Shown here: positions 8,871 to 16,970 of the stretch, piece by piece
Layout of the letters: each line of letters starts with the position of its first letter
Numbering within the stretch: position 1 is the first letter of the stretch
DNA from: Ruegeria arenilitoris
GTDB taxonomy: Bacteria > Pseudomonadota > Alphaproteobacteria > Rhodobacterales > Rhodobacteraceae
Reading direction: 5' to 3'
Assembly: GCF_013030985.1 (NCBI RefSeq)
Contig: NZ_WPYP01000003.1
Span: forward strand, 124,001-188,000
Length of the DNA stretch: 64,000 bases
Translations under genes and position numbers: made by a program
Notes under the pieces: generated by a model
The model's input: the letters and a program-made list of their open reading frames with translations, nothing else
Told to the model about the DNA's origin: nothing
The model's database searches: none

Positions 8871-8909
8871 ACGCGCCGGGGGCGAGGTTCTTCTCCCCGG
8901 CGTATTTTT
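8871..8909 (+). terminator. Hairpin with T-run between dgcN and dgcA
   Basis: CGCCGGGG and CCCCGGCG arms around an 11-nt loop, followed by TATTTTTG, sit between the dgcN stop and the dgcA ribosome site (AAGGAG at 8919). The shape is a rho-independent terminator or attenuator that would lower dgcA and dat expression relative to dgcN. Confidence 0.6.
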
Positions 8910-8931
8910 GAAAAGACGAAGGAGCGTTTGC

Positions 8932-9897
8932 GTGCAGGTAGAGGTCTCTCGCGATGTATTTCGGCTGGCGCAGGTGTTCACCATCTCGCGCGGGTCGCGA
9001 ACCGAGGCAAAGGTGCTGACAGTTCGGATTTCGGACGGAAACCATCAGGGCTGGGGCGAATGCGTTCCTTATGCGCGCTATGATGAGACGCTCGAGTCGG
9101 TCGAGGCCGAGATTGCGGGTCTGCCCGCCGAGTTCACCCGTCAGTCGCTGATGGACCTGTTGCCTGCCGGTGCCGCCCGAAACGCCGTGGATTGTGCGTT
9201 GTGGGATCTGGAATGCAAACGCGCGGGCAAGCGGGCTTGGGAATTGGCCGGTCTGCCGGTGCCGGGGCCTGAAATCACTGCCTACACCCTGTCGTTGGAC
9301 ACGCCCGAGGCGATGCAGGCGCAGGCGGCTGCGAATGCGTACCGTCCATTGTTGAAGATCAAGTTGGGTACGCCGGACGACATGCCCCGGCTGGAGGCCG
9401 TGCGCGCAGGCGCACCCAAGTCCAAGATCATTGTTGACGCCAACGAGGGCTGGTCGGCCGAGGTGTATGCCGATCTAGCGCCGCATCTGGTGCGGCTTGG
9501 CGTCGAACTGGTCGAACAACCTCTGCCCGCCGGGGAAGACGACGCGCTGATCGGGATGGATCGCCCGGTGCCTGTCTGTGCCGACGAATCCTGCCATGAC
9601 CGCGCCAGCCTGCCCGCGTTGAAGGGCAAATATGATGTGGTGAACATCAAACTGGATAAAACCGGTGGCCTGACCGAGGCGCTGGCCCTGCGTGAAGCTG
9701 CGCTGGCCGAAGGTTACAAAATAATGGTCGGCTGCATGGTCGGTAGTTCCCTGGCCATGGCGCCCGCGACACTGTTGGCGCAGGGTGCGATGGTAACGGA
9801 CCTTGACGGCCCGCTTCTGTTGGCCGAAGACCGCGACAACCCGCTGATTTTTGATGACGCCGGAGTGCATCCGCCTGTGGCGACGCTCTGGGGCTGA
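8932..9897 (+). CDS. dgcA: N-acetyl-D-glutamate racemase DgcA (enolase-superfamily dipeptide-epimerase type)
   Basis: 321 aa, muconate-lactonizing-enzyme subgroup of the enolase superfamily. Acid/base lysines are visible as KIK (142 and 144) and K240 in VVNIKLDKTGG; metal ligands are D169 (IIVDANEGW), E195 (VEQPLP) and D218 (CADES). Older annotation would call this L-Ala-D/L-Glu epimerase (YcjG-like). Next to dgcN it is best read as DgcA, turning N-acetyl-D-Glu into N-acetyl-L-Glu. The GTG at 8932 has AAGGAG seven bases upstream; a TTG at 8908 has no such site. Confidence 0.85.
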   Translation: MQVEVSRDVFRLAQVFTISRGSRTEAKVLTVRISDGNHQGWGECVPYARYDETLESVEAEIAGLPAEFTRQSLMDLLPAGAARNAVDCALWDLECKRAGKRAWELAGLPVPGPEITAYTLSLDTPEAMQAQAAANAYRPLLKIKLGTPDDMPRLEAVRAGAPKSKIIVDANEGWSAEVYADLAPHLVRLGVELVEQPLPAGEDDALIGMDRPVPVCADESCHDRASLPALKGKYDVVNIKLDKTGGLTEALALREAALAEGYKIMVGCMVGSSLAMAPATLLAQGAMVTDLDGPLLLAEDRDNPLIFDDAGVHPPVATLWG

Positions 9898-9907
9898 GGA
9901 GAGATAC

Positions 9908-10768
9908 ATGACCCGCACCGTTTACGTGAATGGCGAATACCTGCCCGAGACCGAGGCCAAGGTGTCCATCTTTGACCGTGGTTTCCTGTTCGCAGACGCC
10001 GTTTACGAAGTCACCAGCGTTCTGGACGGTAAGCTGATCGATTTCGAAGGCCACGCGGTGCGCCTCAAGCGGTCGCTGGACGAACTGGAGATGGCCGAGC
10101 CCTGCACCAAGGAAGAGCTGCTGGAGATTCACCGCAAGCTGGTCGAGCTAAACGGCATTGATGAGGGTCTGATCTATCTGCAGGTCAGCCGGGGGTCGGA
10201 TGGCGACCGGGATTTCGTATTCCCGTCCGCCGACACCAAACCCAGCCTAGTGCTGTTCACCCAGAACAAGCCCGGCTTGGCCGACAGCCCTGCGGCCAAG
10301 AAAGGTGCCAAGATCATCTCGATCGAGGATATCCGCTGGGGCCGTCGTGACATCAAGACCGTGCAGCTGCTCTACCCGTCGATGGGCAAGATGATGGCCA
10401 AGAAAGCGGGCTGCGACGATGCGTGGCTGGTCGAAGACGGCTATGTCACCGAGGGCACCAGCAACAACGCGTATTTCGTCAAGAACGGCAAGATCGTCAC
10501 TCGCCCGCTGTCGAACGACATTCTGCACGGCATCACCCGCAAGGCGGTGCTGCGCATGGCAGCCGAGGCGCAGATGGAAGTCGAAGAGCGTCTGTTCACC
10601 ATTGATGAGGCGAAAGAGGCGGATGAGGCCTTTACCACCTCGGCCAGCGCATTTGTCATGCCGGTGGTCGAGATTGACGGGGTGACGCTGGGCGACGGCA
10701 CGCCGGGTCCGATTTCGAAACGCCTGCGTGAGATTTATCTGGACGAAAGCCGCAAGGCCGCGATCTAA
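9908..10768 (+). CDS. dat: D-amino-acid aminotransferase (class IV PLP)
   Basis: 286 aa. Fold-type IV transaminase with MTRTVYVNGEYLPETEAKVS start, GFLFADAVYEV, the PLP lysine at K150 in GRRDIKTVQLL, and VEDGYVTEGTSNNAYFV. D-AAT moves the amino group between D-amino acids and 2-oxoglutarate, giving D-Glu. Ten bases separate it from dgcA, so it shares the transcript; its D-Glu product would be the DgcN substrate. GAGGAG before the ATG at 9908 fixes the start. A branched-chain aminotransferase role is the main alternative, but length and context favour D-AAT. Confidence 0.88.
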   Translation: MTRTVYVNGEYLPETEAKVSIFDRGFLFADAVYEVTSVLDGKLIDFEGHAVRLKRSLDELEMAEPCTKEELLEIHRKLVELNGIDEGLIYLQVSRGSDGDRDFVFPSADTKPSLVLFTQNKPGLADSPAAKKGAKIISIEDIRWGRRDIKTVQLLYPSMGKMMAKKAGCDDAWLVEDGYVTEGTSNNAYFVKNGKIVTRPLSNDILHGITRKAVLRMAAEAQMEVEERLFTIDEAKEADEAFTTSASAFVMPVVEIDGVTLGDGTPGPISKRLREIYLDESRKAAI

Positions 10769-10771
10769 AGC

Positions 10772-10803
10772 AGAGGCCCGCCAAAACGGCGGGCCTTTTT
10801 CGT
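10772..10803 (+). terminator. Terminator of the dgcN-dgcA-dat run
   Basis: AGGCCCGCC-AAAA-CGGCGGGCCT followed by TTTTT just after the dat stop: a strong rho-independent terminator on the plus strand. The minus-strand gene ending at 10812 has no T-run on its side. Confidence 0.9.
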
Positions 10804-10811
10804 ACCGGGCA

Positions 10812-11126
10812 TCAGCCCTTTTTCATTACGTTCTCTTCGAAGGCGATCTTGAAGGCGGCCTGTTTCTCGGGGCTGGCTTCGGTCTGATAATTGGCCTTCC
10901 ACTCATCCATGGTCATGCCGTAGAAAACCTCGCGGGCTTCGTCCTTGCCCATCTCGATGCCTTTTTCGTTGGCGGCTTCCTGATACCAGCGGGCCAAGCA
11001 GTTGCGGCAGAACCCGGCCAGGTTCATCATGTCGATGTTCTGAACGTCGGTGCGATCTTCCATCAGGTGTTTTTGCAACCGACGGAACGCGGCGGCCTGA
11101 AGTTCGATTTCGGTTTGCTTGTCCAT
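10812..11126 (-). CDS. DUF1244 domain protein
   Basis: 104 aa. The whole protein is the DUF1244 domain: AAAFRRLQKHLMEDRTDVQN, GFCRNCLARWYQEAANEKG with a CxxC pair, and MTMDEWKANYQTEASPEKQ. A small alpha-helical cytoplasmic protein with no established function; the two cysteines could bind a metal or be redox active. It lies between the D-glutamate genes and a DUF6868-like membrane protein on the opposite strand from dat. Confidence 0.85.
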   Translation of the reverse strand: MDKQTEIELQAAAFRRLQKHLMEDRTDVQNIDMMNLAGFCRNCLARWYQEAANEKGIEMGKDEAREVFYGMTMDEWKANYQTEASPEKQAAFKIAFEENVMKKG

Positions 11127-11197
11127 GGTCTGGCTCCGGATGACAGTATCGTTGTCTCTGACCTAGCGGTCCCGTGGCGATGTTTCAACACGGTGTC

Positions 11198-11437
11198 TCA
11201 GGCCAGTTTCAAAGCCAGCCAAGGAATGATGCAGAAGATCAGGGTCAGGATTTTATAGTTCGCCAGATACCGGAAATACGCCCGTTTCACATCCGGACGC
11301 TCCATCTGGAACATCCGGCCATGAACCCCTGCGATCCAGTCCTGCAACAGCACGATCATCAGGGTCGTGAAAAGCAAAACCGCGATGTTGAGCACCGCCA
11401 TCCAGCCAAAGACGGAAGTCAGAAACTCCTGAGTCAT
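11198..11437 (-). CDS. Small membrane protein, DUF6868-like
   Basis: 79 aa with two hydrophobic segments, about residues 5-31 (VFGWMAVLNIAVLLFTTLMI) and 62-78 (ILTLIFCIIPWLALKLA), separated by a polar loop containing GRMFQMERPDVKRAYFRYLA. The pattern fits small inner-membrane proteins of marine bacteria now grouped as DUF6868. Function unknown. Its position 71 bp from the DUF1244 gene suggests a common transcript (this gene lies downstream of the amidohydrolase and upstream of DUF1244). Confidence 0.7.
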   Translation of the reverse strand: MTQEFLTSVFGWMAVLNIAVLLFTTLMIVLLQDWIAGVHGRMFQMERPDVKRAYFRYLANYKILTLIFCIIPWLALKLA

Positions 11438-11496
11438 GATCGCCCCCTTTCCCTATATATATGGGGATCAGCGGCTGGCCTCACAATACGGTGTGA

Positions 11497-12234
11497 TCAA
11501 AGGCCGCTGTCAGCCAGAGCATCCTGCAGGATCACGGCCATACGCTCGGCCCAGGCGCGTTGACCGGCGTGATCGGCGATCAGGTCGTTACGCAGCTCGA
11601 TCAGGGCGTTCGGGCGCCCATGGGCGGTGCAGTGGCGGTCAATAGCATCGCCGGGCAAGACACCGGTATAGGGCTCGTTGACGCCGACGCACAGGTCGCC
11701 CCCGGCCTCGAGCCGGTTGACGAGCGGGCGCGAGAACCGTTCGTCCGGCGTGTGCAGCACACCGATATGCCATGGGCGTGGCGCACGGCCGCGCAGCTGG
11801 CGAGTGAAGGAATGCATTGACACAATCACCGCATGCGGCAGGCCCGCCATGCGCCCAAGCGCCTCATGGTAAGGGCGATAGCACATGTTCAGGCGCCGTT
11901 CGCGTTCAGTCGCATCGGCGTGGCGGTTGCCGGGAATGATCGAGCCGTCATAAAGCTTCATTAGCAGGGTTGGATCATCCTCACCCCTGTTCGGATCGAT
12001 CACGAGGCGCGAGAAGTTCGCTGCAATCACCGGCGCGTTCAGGATCTCGCCCAGATGCTTTGATACCTCATAGGCGCCCACGTCATAGGCGATGTGACGC
12101 TCCATATCCTCGCGCGGCAGGCCGAGGTCGCCACCATTGATTTCGGGTGGCACTGTATTGGTTGCATGGTCGCAGGTGATCAGCCAGCGCGACGGGCGAT
12201 CAGCGCCGTGGATAAAAAACGGAGAATACGTCAT
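11497..12234 (-). CDS. N-formylglutamate amidohydrolase family protein
   Basis: 245 aa. Family motifs are LITCDHATNTVP at the N-terminus (metal-site region), AANFSRLVIDPNRGEDDPTL, AVIVSMHSFTRQLRGRAPRP and PNALIELRNDLI. HutG-type enzymes release L-glutamate from N-formyl-L-glutamate at the end of histidine breakdown, but no hut genes are seen here and many members have unknown N-acyl amino acid substrates. The ATG at 12234 is chosen since the family starts close to SPFFIHGADRPSRWLITCDH; an ORF extension to 12420 overlaps pyruvate kinase. Its closeness to dgcN-dgcA-dat is discussed under findings. Confidence 0.85.
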   Translation of the reverse strand: MTYSPFFIHGADRPSRWLITCDHATNTVPPEINGGDLGLPREDMERHIAYDVGAYEVSKHLGEILNAPVIAANFSRLVIDPNRGEDDPTLLMKLYDGSIIPGNRHADATERERRLNMCYRPYHEALGRMAGLPHAVIVSMHSFTRQLRGRAPRPWHIGVLHTPDERFSRPLVNRLEAGGDLCVGVNEPYTGVLPGDAIDRHCTAHGRPNALIELRNDLIADHAGQRAWAERMAVILQDALADSGL

Positions 12235-12367
12235 AAGCCTGTCATCTAGTTTGTCGCAGGTGTAGGGCAGTTGCTTTGAAAAGGGAATTGCGCAATAAGC
12301 GGCGTGAAGCAATGTTTGCGGTAACATTTTTGCGAAACCAAGAGATGACGTCAGGAGAACACCACCA

Positions 12368-13813
12368 ATGCGACGCCTGAGAAATGTAAAAATCGTGGCG
12401 ACGCTGGGTCCGGCGTCCAATGACTATGACATGATCCGCGCCCTGCACGAGGCCGGCGCGGATGTGTTCCGCCTGAACATGAGCCACGGCAGCCATGACG
12501 AGATCCGTGAGCAGCATCGGATCATTCGGCAGGTGGAAAAGGATCTGGATAGCCCAATTGCCATCCTAGCTGATCTTCAGGGGCCGAAACTGCGCGTGGG
12601 TGAGTTTGCCAATGACGCTGAGGAATTGGAGGAGGGCGCGGCCTTCCGGCTGGATCTTGATCCGGCACCCGGCGACGCAGGCCGCGTATGCCTACCGCAT
12701 CCCGAGATTTTCGCCGCACTTGAACCGGGCGCGCGTCTGTTGGTGAATGACGGCAAGATTCGTTTGATCGTTCAAAACTGCGGCCAGGATTTCGCCAATT
12801 GCACGGTCGAGGTGGGCGGTACCATCTCGAACCGCAAGGGCGTCAACGTGCCCGACGTCGTACTGCCGCTGGCGGCGCTGTCTGCCAAGGATCGCGACGA
12901 TCTGGAATTTGTTTGCCAGCTGGGCGTTGACTGGCTGGCGCTGAGCTTTGTTCAGCGTGCCAAGGACGTGTTCGAAGCTCGCGCGCTGGCCGATGGCCGT
13001 GCCTCGATCCTGTCCAAGATCGAAAAGCCTGCGGCGGTTGAAGCTTTTGACGACATCCTCGACGCCTCGGACGGGATCATGGTTGCGCGTGGCGATCTTG
13101 GGGTGGAACTGCCGGTGTCTGCCGTGCCGCCCATCCAGAAACGTCTGGTTCGGAAATGCCGGGGCGCGGCCAAGCCGGTGATTGTCGCCACCCAGATGCT
13201 GGAGAGCATGATCGAAAGCCCGATGCCCACCCGGGCCGAGGTTTCGGACGTGGCGACCGCCATCTACGAGGGCACCGATGCCATCATGCTGAGTGCGGAA
13301 TCCGCGGCGGGTTCGTACCCGGTCGAGGCGGTGCAGACCATGAACAAGGTCGCCATCGAGGTTGAGGCCGACCCCACTTATATGCAGATCATTTCCGCGT
13401 CGCGCAGTGCCAAGGGAACAACGATTGCTGATGGGATCGTGGCCGCCGCGCGTGAGATTGCGGAAAAGACCGACATCAAGGCGATCTGCTGCTTTACCCA
13501 AAGCGGAACCACCGCGCTGCTGACGGCGCGGGAACGCCCCAGCGTGCCGATCATTGCCATGACACCGGCCACCGGAACCGCGCGGCGTCTGTGCCTGAGC
13601 TGGGGCTGCCACTGCGTGATGACGCCCGAGCTGGAACGGTTCAAGGGTGCTGTCGTCAACGCGGCCCGCGCGGCGCGGGCAGGCGGATTTGCGGCCGAGG
13701 CTGATCAGATCGTTGTGACCGCCGGTGTACCCTTCAACGTGCCGGGAACCACTAATATTCTGCGTATCGCGCCTTGTGATGAGCGTCTGATCTACAACAC
13801 GGACCCGGGCTGA
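12368..13813 (+). CDS. pyk: Pyruvate kinase
   Basis: 481 aa. RNVKIVATLGPASNDYD start, VFRLNMSHGSHDE, ADLQGPKLRVGEF, the signature KIEKPAAVEAFDDILDASDG with MVARGDLGVELP, and VIVATQMLESMIESPMPTRA. It makes pyruvate and ATP from phosphoenolpyruvate and ADP in the cytoplasm. The C-terminal regulatory domain is complete. AGGAG lies 9-10 bases before the ATG at 12368. The gene is divergent from the amidohydrolase gene. Confidence 0.97.
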   Translation: MRRLRNVKIVATLGPASNDYDMIRALHEAGADVFRLNMSHGSHDEIREQHRIIRQVEKDLDSPIAILADLQGPKLRVGEFANDAEELEEGAAFRLDLDPAPGDAGRVCLPHPEIFAALEPGARLLVNDGKIRLIVQNCGQDFANCTVEVGGTISNRKGVNVPDVVLPLAALSAKDRDDLEFVCQLGVDWLALSFVQRAKDVFEARALADGRASILSKIEKPAAVEAFDDILDASDGIMVARGDLGVELPVSAVPPIQKRLVRKCRGAAKPVIVATQMLESMIESPMPTRAEVSDVATAIYEGTDAIMLSAESAAGSYPVEAVQTMNKVAIEVEADPTYMQIISASRSAKGTTIADGIVAAAREIAEKTDIKAICCFTQSGTTALLTARERPSVPIIAMTPATGTARRLCLSWGCHCVMTPELERFKGAVVNAARAARAGGFAAEADQIVVTAGVPFNVPGTTNILRIAPCDERLIYNTDPG

Positions 13814-13900
13814 CCCATACGGTAAAGCCCCTTATTCACCGCTGGTTTGCGGTATTTGCCTAATTTTTGGGCGAAAAAAATACAGTAATATCAACAAAAA

Positions 13901-13924
13901 GCCGGACTCTGGGTTGAGTTCGGC
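13901..13924 (-). terminator. Hairpin with T-run on the minus strand, behind pyk
   Basis: GCCGGACTC-TGGGTT-GAGTTCGGC, 8 of 9 Watson-Crick pairs plus one G-T. On the minus strand the hairpin is followed by TTTTTG; on the plus strand only by a weak AATTTCC. It may end pyk transcription inefficiently, or end an unannotated minus-strand transcript coming from the universal stress gene side. Confidence 0.4.
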
Positions 13925-14058
13925 AATTTCCCCTCTGTTTTTCGGTGTTTTTCCCGGATACTGGTTCGCGTGGGCAGTCTACTCAGAAAGTTCCAGGTTC
14001 CGGCTGCCCTGCCGGGGGCACGGGCCCCGGTACAATCAAAAAATAACGGAGGAACGTC

Positions 14059-14496
14059 ATGACAACGAAAATTGTCATTGGACTGGACGGGACAGAAACC
14101 GGGGAACGTGCGATCAACTTTGCCAAGGATTTGGCCGGGCGGATCGGATCATGTGAATTGCTAGTGGTTTACGTGATCGAATGGTCCCCTTTCACTTTCC
14201 AGACACCTGAAGAAAACGCTCTGCGACACAAGCGGCGCGAGGAAGAGGTCGAACTGGCCACCAACCGCATTGTCACTCCTGCGGTAGATGCGCTCAAGGC
14301 AGAAGGTTTCGCGGCGCATGGCATAGTGCGCCATGGTGACGTGGCCGAAACGCTGAACGCGATCACGGTCGAAAACAAGGGCACACAGATCATCGTCGGG
14401 CGTGCCTCGGCGGACGGGTTCAAGAAACGCCTGTTCGGCAGCTCGACCCAGAATCTGGTCATGCACGCCGATGTGCCGGTCACGGTCGTGAACTGA
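14059..14496 (+). CDS. Universal stress protein (UspA family)
   Basis: 145 aa single Usp domain: KIVIGLDGTETGERAINFAK at the start and the C-terminal nucleotide-site pattern IIVGRASADGFKKRLFGSST followed by DVPVTVVN. GGAGGAACGTC precedes the ATG at 14059. It ends 14 bases before the AGCS symporter gene and is probably cotranscribed with it; UspA proteins paired with transporters can modulate the transporter, but that is inference. The 245 bp before it hold a hairpin (13901-13924) and an AT-rich stretch but no other gene. Confidence 0.9.
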   Translation: MTTKIVIGLDGTETGERAINFAKDLAGRIGSCELLVVYVIEWSPFTFQTPEENALRHKRREEEVELATNRIVTPAVDALKAEGFAAHGIVRHGDVAETLNAITVENKGTQIIVGRASADGFKKRLFGSSTQNLVMHADVPVTVVN

Positions 14497-14510
14497 GGGG
14501 AGTGACGAGT

Positions 14511-16061
14511 ATGAACATGCTTCAAAAACTGAGCCTTGCTGCATCCGCAGCTCTGTTCGCCAGCCCCGCATTTGCGCAGGAAGCACCGGGCCTGGATGAC
14601 AAGATTAATCAGGCATTCGCCGACTTCACCGGACCATTTGTCAGCTTTATCTTCGCACCGTTCCCGGGAACGGGTTTCCCATGGATCGTGGGATGGCTGG
14701 TGATCGCGGCGACAGTATTTTCGCTGTATTTCGCCTTTGTGCAGTTCCGCTTTTTCGGACACGCCATCAGCCTGGTCAAAGGTGACTATTCTGATCCCAA
14801 TGATGCGGGTGAGGTCAGCCACTTTCAGGCGTTGGCCACTGCGCTTTCGGGCACTGTTGGTCTGGGGAACATCGCCGGTGTGGCGGTCGCCGTCGGTATC
14901 GGCGGGCCGGGCGCGACGTTCTGGATGATCATGGCGGGCCTGCTGGGCATGGCCTCGAAATTCACCGAATGTACGCTGGGTGTGAAATACCGCAACGAAT
15001 ACGAGGACGGCACCGTTTCGGGTGGTCCGATGTATTACATGTCCAAAGGGTTCGACGAACTGGGCCTGCCGGGCGGCAAGATTCTGGCGGTTTTGTTCTC
15101 GATCTTCTGTATCCTTGGCGCGCTGGGCGGGGGCAATATGTTCCAGGCCAACCAGGCGCACCAGCAGATCGCGGGTATCACTGGCGACTATCCCGGCTGG
15201 ATCACCGGTCTGGTCTTCGCCGGTATCGTGTTTGCGGTGATCGTGGGCGGCCTGAAATCCATCGCGCGCGTGACCGAAAAGGTCGTGCCGTTCATGGGCG
15301 TTATGTATGTGGTTGCCGCGCTGGTGATTATCATCATGCACGCGGATCAGATCGGCTGGGCATTTGGCCAGATCTTTGAGGGTGCCTTCACCGGCCTTGG
15401 CGTCGCTGGCGGCATGGTTGGCGCGCTGATCCAGGGCTTCCGCCGTGCGGCGTTCTCGAACGAGGCGGGCGTTGGTTCCGCGGCGATTGCGCACTCGGCC
15501 GTGCGGACGAGCGAGCCGATCACCGAAGGCTTCGTGTCGCTGCTGGAGCCGTTCATCGACACGGTTGTGATCTGTACCATGACCGCGCTGGTGATCATCA
15601 TTACCCAGCAGCTGATCATCGATCCTCAAACCGGTCTGTACATGCTGACAGAAGATGGCGGTGGTATTGCCACGGTCGATGGTAACTCGGGCGTCAGCCT
15701 GACCTCGGCGGCCTTTGCCAGCGCCTTTGGCTGGTTCCCCTACGTGCTGGCCGTCGCGGTGGTCCTGTTCGCCTTCTCGACCATGATCAGCTGGTCCTAC
15801 TACGGCCTGAAAGCCTGGACTTATCTGTTCGGCGAGGGCCACACCAAGGAACTGGTGTTCAAGGTCATCTTCTGCATCTTTGTCGTCATTGGTGCTGCGG
15901 CCAACCTTGGTCCGGTCATCGACTTCTCGGATGCGGCGATCTTTGCGATGGCGGTGGTGAACGTCTTTGCGCTCTACTTCCTGATGAAAGTGGTGCGGGA
16001 AGAGCTGGCCAGCTATGCAGCCCGCCTGAAAACCGGTGAAATCCGCAAATTCGAGCACTAA
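14511..16061 (+). CDS. Sodium:alanine/glycine symporter (AGCS family)
   Basis: 516 aa with about 11 transmembrane segments. AGCS motifs include GTVGLGNIAGVAVAVGIGGP, GMASKFTECTLGVKYR and FSNEAGVGSAAIAHSA. It imports alanine or glycine with Na+. Unusual: residues 1-22 look like a cleavable signal peptide (SAALFASPAFA|QEAPG) before a soluble stretch and the first membrane helix. AGGGGAG at 14496-14502 supports the ATG at 14511. Together with the upstream stress protein it forms a two-gene unit. Confidence 0.94.
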   Translation: MNMLQKLSLAASAALFASPAFAQEAPGLDDKINQAFADFTGPFVSFIFAPFPGTGFPWIVGWLVIAATVFSLYFAFVQFRFFGHAISLVKGDYSDPNDAGEVSHFQALATALSGTVGLGNIAGVAVAVGIGGPGATFWMIMAGLLGMASKFTECTLGVKYRNEYEDGTVSGGPMYYMSKGFDELGLPGGKILAVLFSIFCILGALGGGNMFQANQAHQQIAGITGDYPGWITGLVFAGIVFAVIVGGLKSIARVTEKVVPFMGVMYVVAALVIIIMHADQIGWAFGQIFEGAFTGLGVAGGMVGALIQGFRRAAFSNEAGVGSAAIAHSAVRTSEPITEGFVSLLEPFIDTVVICTMTALVIIITQQLIIDPQTGLYMLTEDGGGIATVDGNSGVSLTSAAFASAFGWFPYVLAVAVVLFAFSTMISWSYYGLKAWTYLFGEGHTKELVFKVIFCIFVVIGAAANLGPVIDFSDAAIFAMAVVNVFALYFLMKVVREELASYAARLKTGEIRKFEH

Positions 16062-16065
16062 ATCA

Positions 16066-16098
16066 CTCCACCGGGGCTGCCAGCGCTGCCCCGGTGCC
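16066..16098 (+). terminator. Possible terminator or attenuator hairpin after the AGCS gene
   Basis: CACCGGGGC-TGCCAGC-GCTGCCCCGGTG forms a long GC-rich stem directly after the symporter stop, but no T-run follows. It could be a rho-assisted end or part of the leader before rpmI. The remaining 145 bp up to rpmI hold no ORF. Confidence 0.4.
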
Positions 16099-16243
16099 TG
16101 ACCACCCTGCGAAAAGCGCAGATTCTGGTCCAAACCCCCTTGCCAGTATGGAAGAACTTGCGTAAACGGCGCTTCTGATCGCGTGACCGGCCGAGATGGC
16201 ATGCCGAGTCGCGTTTAGTACCGAACCCTGAAAGGAGACGGAA

Positions 16244-16444
16244 ATGCCTAAGATGAAGACCAAGTCGAGCGCCAAGAAGCGCTTTAAGGTGACTGCGACC
16301 GGTAAGGTCCTTGCTGGCCAGGCCGGCAAACGGCACGGCATGATCAAGCGGACCAAGAAGTTCATCCGCGACGCCCGTGGCAACACCACCCTGTCCGCCC
16401 CCGACGCCAAGATCGTCAAGGGCTACATGCCCTACGACCGCTAA
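16244..16444 (+). CDS. rpmI: 50S ribosomal protein L35
   Basis: 66 aa, full length, very basic. [20 protein letters not shown] followed by [19 protein letters not shown] is diagnostic for bL35. AAAGGAGA lies before the ATG at 16244. It is cotranscribed with rplT 14 bases downstream, the universal rpmI-rplT pair; infC, which often comes first, is not in this neighbourhood, as usual in Rhodobacterales. Confidence 0.98.
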   Translation: MPKMKTKSSAKKRFKVTATGKVLAGQAGKRHGMIKRTKKFIRDARGNTTLSAPDAKIVKGYMPYDR

Positions 16445-16458
16445 GAGGAGATTAAGAG

Positions 16459-16824
16459 ATGTCCCGCGTTAAAGGTGGAACCGTAACTCACGCCCGTCAC
16501 AAGAAGGTCATCAAGGCTGCCAAAGGTTACTATGGCCGCCGCAAGAGCACCTTCAAAGTTGCCCGTCAGGCCGTCGACAAGGCCAACCAGTATGCAACCC
16601 GCGACCGCAAGAACCGCAAGCGCAACTTCCGCGCGCTGTGGATCCAGCGTATCAACGCCGCCGTCCGTTCGCATGACGAGGCACTGACATATTCCCGCTT
16701 CATCAACGGCCTGAACCTGGCTGGTATCGAAGTGGACCGCAAAGTTCTGGCCGACCTGGCCGTGCACGAACCGGAAGCGTTCGGCGCGATCGTCGCCAAA
16801 GCTCAGGCCGCTCTGGCTGCCTGA
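16459..16824 (+). CDS. rplT: 50S ribosomal protein L20
   Basis: 121 aa. [40 protein letters not shown] and [20 protein letters not shown] are the bL20 sequence. It organises 23S rRNA early in 50S assembly and in many bacteria represses its own operon. It is followed by a strong terminator. Confidence 0.98.
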   Translation: MSRVKGGTVTHARHKKVIKAAKGYYGRRKSTFKVARQAVDKANQYATRDRKNRKRNFRALWIQRINAAVRSHDEALTYSRFINGLNLAGIEVDRKVLADLAVHEPEAFGAIVAKAQAALAA

Positions 16825-16851
16825 TCCTCTTTTAGAGAGACAGTGAATGAA

Positions 16852-16879
16852 GGGCCGTCCCGATTGGGGCGGCCTTTTT
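16852..16879 (+). terminator. rpmI-rplT terminator
   Basis: GGCCGTCCC-GATT-GGGGCGGCC stem (one G-U pair) followed by TTTTT. Confidence 0.9.
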
Positions 16880-16970
16880 CTGTTGGAGAGCCGGTTGGGC
16901 CGCTTTGAGCCCATAGCGTACAATCCTGTGCTTTGGTAATAGGGATAAACCTATTGAGGATGGTACCGTT

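Noticed and set aside
14169-16202. 677-aa open frame on the minus strand, longer than the AGCS gene it covers
   Set aside because: It is a shadow of the conserved AGCS and UspA genes; its translation is rich in His, Arg, Asp and Gln without any domain, while the plus strand carries clear family motifs and ribosome sites.
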